Shown here: positions 57,195 to 64,000 of the stretch, piece after piece
How positions within the stretch are numbered: position 1 is the stretch's first letter
Layout of the letters: each line of letters opens with the position of its first letter
DNA from: Nemertoderma westbladi
Taxonomy: Eukaryota > Xenacoelomorpha > Nemertodermatida > Nemertodermatidae
Assembly: GCA_032718475.1 (NCBI GenBank)
Contig: JAUCBJ010001421.1
Location: 1-64,000 of the forward strand
DNA: 64,000 nt
Direction: 5' to 3'
Translations under genes and position numbers: made by a program
The notes under the pieces: generated by a model
Database searches by the model: none
What the model was told of the DNA's origin: nothing
Seen by the model: only the letters and a program-made list of their open reading frames with translations

Positions 57195-58110
57195 ACTTGA
57201 AATTTACAATCACCTGCTTTCAGGCAAATTTCAAAACTTATATAGTATGAAATATGTAATAAATATATGAAATAAATAAAAATAATTTTTGTTTTTTATT
57301 GCAGATCTCATAAGAGAACTTGAAGGATGCTTTGTGATATTTGTATAAGTGATGCATCGTATATTGTTTTTGTGACAGGAGCCATAGTTGGTGAGAATCC
57401 CGACCGTTCACCATTGTGTTTAGTTATCTTATGCGTGGTGGCATAAGAGATCTCACGCCTTTTTGTGGCAATTTTTTGGGCTAGTCCTAGTAGTGTTGGC
57501 CCCTGGCTCAATGTAGGCAAATAGATTGCACTGCCCTAAGTACACTATCTCCCATTGGGTGGTATTATATTGGTTTCACTCTGTGATGTGATGTCTTAGG
57601 GCCCTCTTACTAGCTCGGTGTTACTTCCGGCCAATAGTGGTAAATTGCCCCCCCCCCCCCCCCCCATTCGCTAACAGTTTTACTTTAGGGTGACTTAACC
57701 TGAACTCTAACAATTATATATTTATATATAAATAATTTATCATTTTAATAATTTTATATAAATCCATTATTGAGCAATTATTTTGCTATTTTACATCAAT
57801 AACATAACACTGAACTGAACTGAAGAAGCACATAATTGTATAAAATTAATTAATCAAGTAAAATAATCAATACTTTGTCCAAAGCAAGTGGTGGAGGTTT
57901 GCTACGAAAATTGTCGCCAACGCATCCTAGAGATGTAGGCTGATATAATCCGCAAACAGTAGTGGTAAGGAATTGTTATCGGTCTCAATCACAACTCCAA
58001 AATAAATGTATTATAATAAAAATGATCATTGATTACGACCACAATGCTGGTTCCTTGCCAAATTCCTTTCCAAACTGAACCACCACTGAGGCGCCGTTGA
58101 AGCCAAAAGG
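57195..58110. other. Intergenic stretch with a C homopolymer
   Basis: A run of about 19 C lies near 57647-57665. A minus-strand frame of 70 codons (57308-57520) has no recognisable content. Upstream regulatory sequence of the GPI-type gene is presumably here, but no motif stands out. Confidence 0.4.
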
Positions 58111-58111
58111 T

Positions 58112-59080
58112 TAAAAAAATATATTGAGATTACAAAAACTATTGAGATTACAAAAAAATATTGAGATTACAAAAAAAATATTTTGAAGATTACAAAAAAA
58201 ATATTGAGGTTACAAAAAAAGTATTTAGAGATTACAAAAAAAAATATTAAGATTACAAAAAATATATTTTGAGATTACAAAAAAAATATTGAGATTACAA
58301 AAAAATATTTTGAGATTACAAGAATATTGAGGTTACAAAAAAAATATTGAGATTACAAAAAAAATATGGGGATTATAAAAATAATATTTAGATTACAAAA
58401 AAATATTGAGATTACAAAAAAATTATTGAGATTACAAAAAAAATATTGAGATTACAAAAAAATATCAAGATTACAAAAAAAATATTGTGATTACAAAAAA
58501 ATATTGAGGTTACAAAAAAAATATTAAGATTACAAAAAAAAATATTGAGTATACAAAAAAAATATTGAGATTACAAAAACTATTGAGATTACAAAAAAAT
58601 ATTGAGATTACAAAAAAAATATTGAGGTTACAAAAAAAGTATTAAGATTACAAAAAAAATATTAAGATTACAAAAAATATAATATTGAGATTACAAAAAA
58701 AATATTGAGATTACAAAAAAATATTGAGATTACAAAAATATTGATGTTACAAAAAAAATATTGAGATTACAAAAAAATATGGAGATTATAAAAATAATAT
58801 TTAGATTACAAAAAAATATTGAGATTACAAAAAAAATATCAAGATTACAAAAAAAATATTGTGATTACAAAAAAATATTTAGGTTACAAAAAAAATATTA
58901 AGATTACAAAAAAAATATTGAGGTTACAAAAAAAATATTAAGATTACAAAAAAATATTGAGGTTACAAAAAAAATATTAAGATTACAAAAAAATATTGAG
59001 GTTACAAATAAAATATTAAGATTACAAAAAAATTATTGTGATTACAAAAAATATATTGAGATTACAAAAAGATATTAAGA
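58112..59080. repeat. 19-21-bp AT-rich minisatellite
   Basis: Around 47 units of TATTGAGATTACAAAAAA with variable A-run length and GAGG/AAG/GTG variants. Confidence 0.93.
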
Positions 59081-59264
59081 TTTTTTGGCCGAAAATAGCC
59101 ATACAGTTATAATAAGCCACAGCATAGCGCATAATAAGCCTTATCATAATAGTAGAGATAAGGCTGCATCGCATGGTGTAGATTAGGATTAGGGCATAGT
59201 GTGATTTGTGACCAGTCTGCATGTAAATGTGTGCAGGTGGTAGGGGAACCGGCACTGGTGTAAA

Positions 59265-59785
59265 GGAAATAAAATCGGTTCTACCTACCGGTTCTACTTA
59301 CCGGTTCTACTGGCACTGGTGTAAAGACAATAAAATCGGTTCTACTTACCGGTTCTACATACCGGTTCTACTTACGGTTCTACCAGCACTGGTGTAAAGG
59401 CAATAAAATCGGTTCTACCTACCGGTTCTACTTACCGGTTCTACTGGCACTGGTGTACAGGAAATAAAATCGGTTCTACCTACTGGTTCTACTTACCGGT
59501 TCTACCAGCACTGGTGTAAAGGAAATAAAATCGGTTCTACCTACCGGTTCTACCGGCACTGGTGTAAAGGAAATAAAATCGGTTCTACCTACCGGTTTTA
59601 CCGGCACATGGTGTTAAGGAAATAAAATCGGTTCTACCTACCGGTTCTACCGGCACTGGTGTAAAGACAATAATATCGGTTCTACCTACCGGTTCTACCG
59701 GCACTGGTGTAAAGACAATAATATCGGTTCTACCTACCGGTTCTACTCACCAGTTCTACCGGCACTGGTGTAAAGACAATAAAAT
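59265..59785. repeat. 48-bp minisatellite with nested 13-bp steps
   Basis: About ten units with AAAATCGGTTCTACCTACCG then a GGCACTGGTGTAAAGGAAAT segment. The inner CCGGTTCTACTTA step is itself repeated a variable number of times. The array stops exactly where gag-like coding sequence begins. Confidence 0.92.
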
Positions 59786-62700
59786 GGCGTAAGGAAAAAC
59801 AACTGCGCTTGGAGGAAGAATACCAAGCAGAACAAGATGATTTCCGACGGGAGGAACAACTAAGAACGGCAGAACAACAAAGAATAGATTGGGCGCTTCA
59901 ATTACGTCATAAAGAAAGAGAACTGGACTACAACGCCCAAATCTTACATGATACACAAGTCATTACAGAGTATAGAATTTGTATGGAGGAAGCTAAAGTT
60001 AAAATAAGTGAAGGAGAAGATGTTCTAGAACCCACTATACCGAACATACCTCTAATAGACACCAGAAGCTTCCTAGACCGACCTCAATGCGAACCTGTTA
60101 AAGTTGAGTTGCCACACATCTAAAAAATACAATAAACAGAGCCCTTGCAGAGGGAACGGGAAGAGCCTGTAGACAAATCTCTTATAGATGAATCGACAAG
60201 TAATGATAATGTTAATGATAATGACACTGAACAAGTGGGACAGGTTTCTGAAAAGGCGGGGCCTACCTTCCCTCCCTCACAGGAGGGGTTGGGAGGTATA
60301 CTGCTCTCAGATTCTGTCAACAAAGGACCGCTAAAGATAACAAATGAACAGTTAGTGGAGGCTCTACACGCAATAAATGAGGCAAATAAAGAGCCCATTA
60401 GTGAGGAGAAGACACCAACTCGACATGTAACACCTAAACCACGTCGACCCACGCGCCGGAATCTCAACATGAGAACTGACTCTGAAGACTCCAGCGGCGA
60501 GTTTAAAATGCCTCCTCCTCAAAAAGTTCTCCTAACGTCAAAACATAAAAAACATAAAAACTAACGTCAAAGAGTTATCTGAAACAGTTCAGAATTTAAC
60601 ACAAACCTTAAGACTCCACACTTAGAAACAAAGGCGAAGAGACTGGAGCAATCTGTCAATGTCAGACTTCCTAACGCGACTCCATCAGACGAATTGCCAT
60701 GTGTCTCGTCAATGTATAAAGTCAAAGACAATTCACATTACAAAGCATATTATAATGGTGGAAGCAAGTCGCCAATGAACCGTCCTCACACAAGAGTCCC
60801 ATTGTCATCTCATCCTCAAGACGTCCGATTCTACGCCGGACACCCATTAACAACAGACCGCCATACACCCGGTAGAGCGTGTCCTGGTGGGCCGCCAAAC
60901 GATTCAGACGACCAGTACCATGATGATGACAATGATAAACCCCCGAAAAAGCGAAAGGACATAATCCCCAAGAAAAAACGGGGAAAAGACAACAAACCAA
61001 AGAAGCCACCCCCAAAACCACGTCAGAAGCGGCAACCGGATCCATCACCAGAACCGAGTGATTATCATCGTCCTCTGATTCGGACTCCAGCGATTTGTCC
61101 TCAACATCCTCGGATAAACAAACAGGATGTAAGAACTGCAGAGCCAGACGCGACTATCAACTCCAAATGGGTGATATCTTAGCGAAATCCCTAGAAGGAC
61201 CAATACTGGAACCAACAAAATTCAGTGGAAACCCAGAATAATTCATCTCATTTAAAGCGCATTTTATCGCACAAGCATAGCAAAAACGTTCCCATAACAA
61301 CAAAAATGCGACGTCTGTTAACATACCTATCTGGGAAAGCGTTATAGAAGGTCAAACATTATGAAGGAGTGGATGACGGATATCAACGTGCGTGGGACGT
61401 ATTGGAAAATAACTTTGGTAACCCATCAGCTGTAATGGAATCTGTGATACATAATGTCACCAAATGCAGATTCCCGATTACAACAGTTCGGACAAATATT
61501 CGGACGATAGCAAACAAAGCCTGGAAATACTCCAAACTTTAAAGTGTCCGCATGCACTAAACAGTGCCGACAATATGAGTAGAATTGTTATGAATTTGGA
61601 CTTTTCAGCTCGACAAAAATGGGTGAACAAAGCACAAAAATTCCGGATACGACATGGGACCGAACCCATGTCGAACATCGCAACTCGTACATCGTTCACA
61701 GACTGGATGGAGAAATATGCCGACAGATTTAAGGATCCTCTATACGGCAACCTTGTGGCCAAGGAACTTTTGTCCATCCAAATGGGAGAATCCTATACTG
61801 GAATACGTATACTGGAAAACCTCCCCTGGAAAACCAACACCAGTCGTCTAAATGGCAATGGACTCGCGGACCAGAGGTTGAGCCACCGCGGGAACCGGAG
61901 GCTCACCCCATAACCTCTATCCAACAGACTAAACCTGGGAGTTGCTGTGGAAAGCGCCGGAGATCAATATACCTGCTGATTTGGATCGCTCAGAGCTACT
62001 GAGAATAAGCGCATTACCGGAACTCGACATCTACTATGATAATCTGGAACACTATGTATTTTCCGAAGCAAATTGTCCAGTTCCAGGATATAAGCCTAAG
62101 GTACTGGACCAGTATAAACCGGACATCGGTGAGGACGATACCTGGGTTCCTCCCACCATTATCCTTGCAAACTCTATCTAGCCACAACCGGAAAAGTTAG
62201 CTGACGATACTGGTACAAACAGAGACTATACGGAATCGAAAACCCCGTCAATATTCGAACCACCTTCAACGAATTTCAAGTGATGGTCACCCAACCAGTC
62301 GAGTGGGAGGAGGAGGTCACAAACCTCCAACTTCCCATGGAGGGGAACAAGGAAAAGGACCCTAAACTACACCAGACCATACAAGGGAAAATCCGCAAGG
62401 CCAGGGAAACATGATTATCTCAGCTAAATAAGATCTATAAGATGCAGATGATGGAAAGGGTCACCCAGAAGACCCCTATGGTCCGCAGAACATTTTGCAA
62501 ACTAAATACATTAACACCGCTTCCCCTCGGCCGCTATTGCACCGTTTGCGGCAATGGGGAGAACTTCTGCAAACCTCCGGGTGTGGAACCCGATTCAAAG
62601 GGTAAACCGGAGGTTAAAATCCCTGAAAATATTCACCTTCCCCACCAACCTTTACAACGATGATTGATACGATTGTCTCTCGATAAACTATGGAGACAAA

Positions 62701-62900
62701 CTCTTGTCGAAGGAAATCAAACTTATTATCGATAGTAAAGACCCACGGCTCCGCTCTATCTCGAAAACAAACTTGATAATCCTGATGATGGGAGTAGTAA
62801 AGATCAACCCCAATTGACTTTCTGAACTCATTCTGTATCATACAAACTCGATAATGAGTCAGAACCCGATCACGTCATATGAACTCTAGGCTGTTACCAT
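59786..62900 (+). pseudogene. BEL-like gag, multiple frames
   Basis: Order of pieces: a Glu/Arg/Gln coiled coil (LRLEEEYQAEQDDFRREEQL, 59795-60123); an acidic then basic linker (60145-60564); a Lys/Pro-rich linker (60694-61182, KKKRGKDNKPKKPPPKPRQK); a capsid-like region EPTKFSGNPEEF-style at 61200-61460 with ENNFGNPSAVMESVIHNVTK; then RQKWVNKAQKFRIRHG and TSFTDWMEKYADRFKDPLYG (61610-61760). These are hallmarks of BEL/Pao gag. A late Cys cluster YCTVCGNGENFC lies near 62540. Stops and frame changes separate the pieces. Confidence 0.7.
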
Positions 62901-63283
62901 TGAACTCTAGGCTGAGTCATATTATTTAGCACCATACCTTTTATATATAAAATCGTTCGCTTCTATATAGTTCCCTACATGGAACAAGGCAATAACAAGA
63001 TTTGTCGCGTTTGTGTGAAAGAAATTTAATTGTATAATTACGATTTATGAATTACCTCTGGGAAAGAGATTTAATTATTGTGTGGTGTATTTAAATAACT
63101 TCAAAACAGAAACCGCGTATATTTTTATGGTCAATATTTTTGCAGACACCAGAAACTTATAAAGTTACAAACTTAAAACTTAAAAGTTATTTTTTTAGGA
63201 CATCAAAAATATATTTTTCAAAATCTAGGCTCAAAATCTTTCTTTTATGACCCATTTTTTTTCCAAATTTGCCATGGGGGGAG

Positions 63284-63580
63284 TGTAATCGATTTTGTAA
63301 TTTTGTTAATTTCGGTTCGTTAGTTCTAAAAATTTGTAAGCAGCTACTGCGATATTAAGTGACACTGAATAATGAATCCTAGACTGTAATATTCAATTGT
63401 CTATCGCTAGGAGGCGATAATGTTCTAGAATGTAATTGCTTGTCATTTTGGAAATTCCTGTCCGTTTGTTTTGAAATTTTGTAGACACCTACAATATAAA
63501 ATGACACTGGAGAATTAATTCTAGCCTATAATATTCAATAGTCTACCGCTAGGGGGCGATAATTTTCTAGAATGCAAAAT
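63284..63580 (+). mobile_element. 3' LTR of the second BEL-like element
   Basis: Starts TGTAATCGATTTTG directly after the polypurine tract. It contains a roughly 100-bp direct repeat (about 63335-63435 and 63478-63575), each copy with ATATTCAAT, a CGCTAGGRGGCGATAA box and a TTCTAGAATG. The right end is not defined. Confidence 0.55.
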
Positions 63581-64000
63581 TTTTTTGAAAAAAAATTTTA
63601 AAATTACAAAAAAAAAATTGTTGGTTACATGACTTTTTGAAAATTTTGCAAATTTTTTTTTAATAGTTCATTTACAATATTTATAGTTATAACATTGACC
63701 TGCCTAACTATATATAGTAAGAATTGCTATGATATTATTAATCTTTTAAATTTTTATTAAAAACTAAATTATTCTGAAAAGAGCTACCCGATTCACCTTC
63801 ACATAAATCGTTATAACTTTTTTTGGAAATAGATATTGAGACACCGTTTTTTTTGTTATAATCTCTGTAAAATTCTGCATCTCATAACTCAAAATCGACC
63901 TCCGGTAACATAATGTCCCTTTTCTCATGGCCAGCCACAAATATATACCACAGCTTGATGAATAGAAATCCATAGGACTTGCGATGCTAGTCTATAATAC
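63581..64000. other. AT-rich sequence to the window end
   Basis: Homopolymer-rich AT sequence; nothing recognised. Confidence 0.4.

Larger units (their letters stand above)
59786..63580 (+). mobile_element. Second gag-only BEL/Pao-like element
   Basis: Plus-strand gag pieces (59786-62900) are followed by a noncoding stretch, a polypurine tract GGGGGGAG (63276-63283) and a 3' LTR beginning TGTAATCGATTTTG at 63284. No 5' LTR is visible; the left side abuts the 48-bp minisatellite. No RT or integrase is present between gag and the LTR. Gag layout (coiled coil, basic linker, capsid-like domain) parallels the minus-strand element, but the sequences and LTRs differ. Confidence 0.68.

Noticed and set aside
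57308-57520. 70-codon minus ORF as an upstream exon of the GPI-type gene
   Set aside because: No splice phase links it convincingly to the exon at 56795-57194, and its composition is unremarkable.

Overview
This is an AT-rich window from a metazoan genome, most likely an invertebrate; I cannot settle the phylum. Two spliced host genes can be reconstructed, both on the minus strand. Most of the rest is transposable elements and tandem repeats. Nothing bacterial or organellar is present. The phosphatase protein lines up most closely, from memory, with nematode-type metal-dependent PP2C phosphatases. The element mix (RTE LINEs, Mag-like Ty3/gypsy, BEL/Pao, mariner, hAT-like and Harbinger-like MITEs) is typical of invertebrate or basal-deuterostome genomes.

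Layout. 0.1-0.9 kb: an intact intronless 269-codon ORF of unknown function (minus). 1.7-3.7 kb: a large foldback repeat. 4.0-14.05 kb: a five-exon PP2C phosphatase gene (minus, 320 aa predicted). Its introns hold a MITE, a defective gypsy element lying between two blocks of a 21-bp minisatellite, and an RTE fragment. 14.3-17.25 kb: a 34-bp minisatellite just upstream of PP2C, interrupted by a retroposed insert. 17.3-32.6 kb: a SINE-like fragment, a mariner remnant, several RTE-1 LINE copies (one almost complete, with an intact ORF and a perfect 12-bp target duplication), a predicted hammerhead ribozyme beside a perfect 28-bp inverted repeat, and a 37-bp minisatellite. 32.8-35.3 kb: a highly homogeneous 45-bp satellite. 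35.7-37.6 kb: an RTE-2 LINE whose 3' tail has grown into about 900 bp of a hexanucleotide repeat. 38.3-42.7 kb: an RTE-1 copy carrying an internal minisatellite, a hAT-like nonautonomous element with tandem-array ends, a BEL pol scrap and a 42-bp minisatellite. 43.05-44.9 kb: a mariner/Tc1 element with long inverted repeats and a frameshifted transposase. 45.3-57.2 kb: a two-exon gene (minus) for a predicted secreted, cysteine-rich, GPI-anchored protein. Its 11-kb intron is almost entirely one gag-only BEL-like LTR element (46.6-56.5 kb). The 5' LTR of that element was split by a Harbinger-like MITE, which was itself invaded by an RTE-2 LINE. 58.1-59.8 kb: two minisatellites. 59.8-63.6 kb: a second, plus-strand gag-only BEL-like element.

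How it fits together. The two host genes appear intact at the level of reading frame and splice phase, and their exons are separated by introns swollen by mobile DNA. Most recognisable elements are dead through frameshifts, stops or missing pol. RTE-1 at 23.8-26.8 kb is the one copy that looks recently mobile. All coordinates and joins come from reading the sequence by eye; no alignment or folding program was run.
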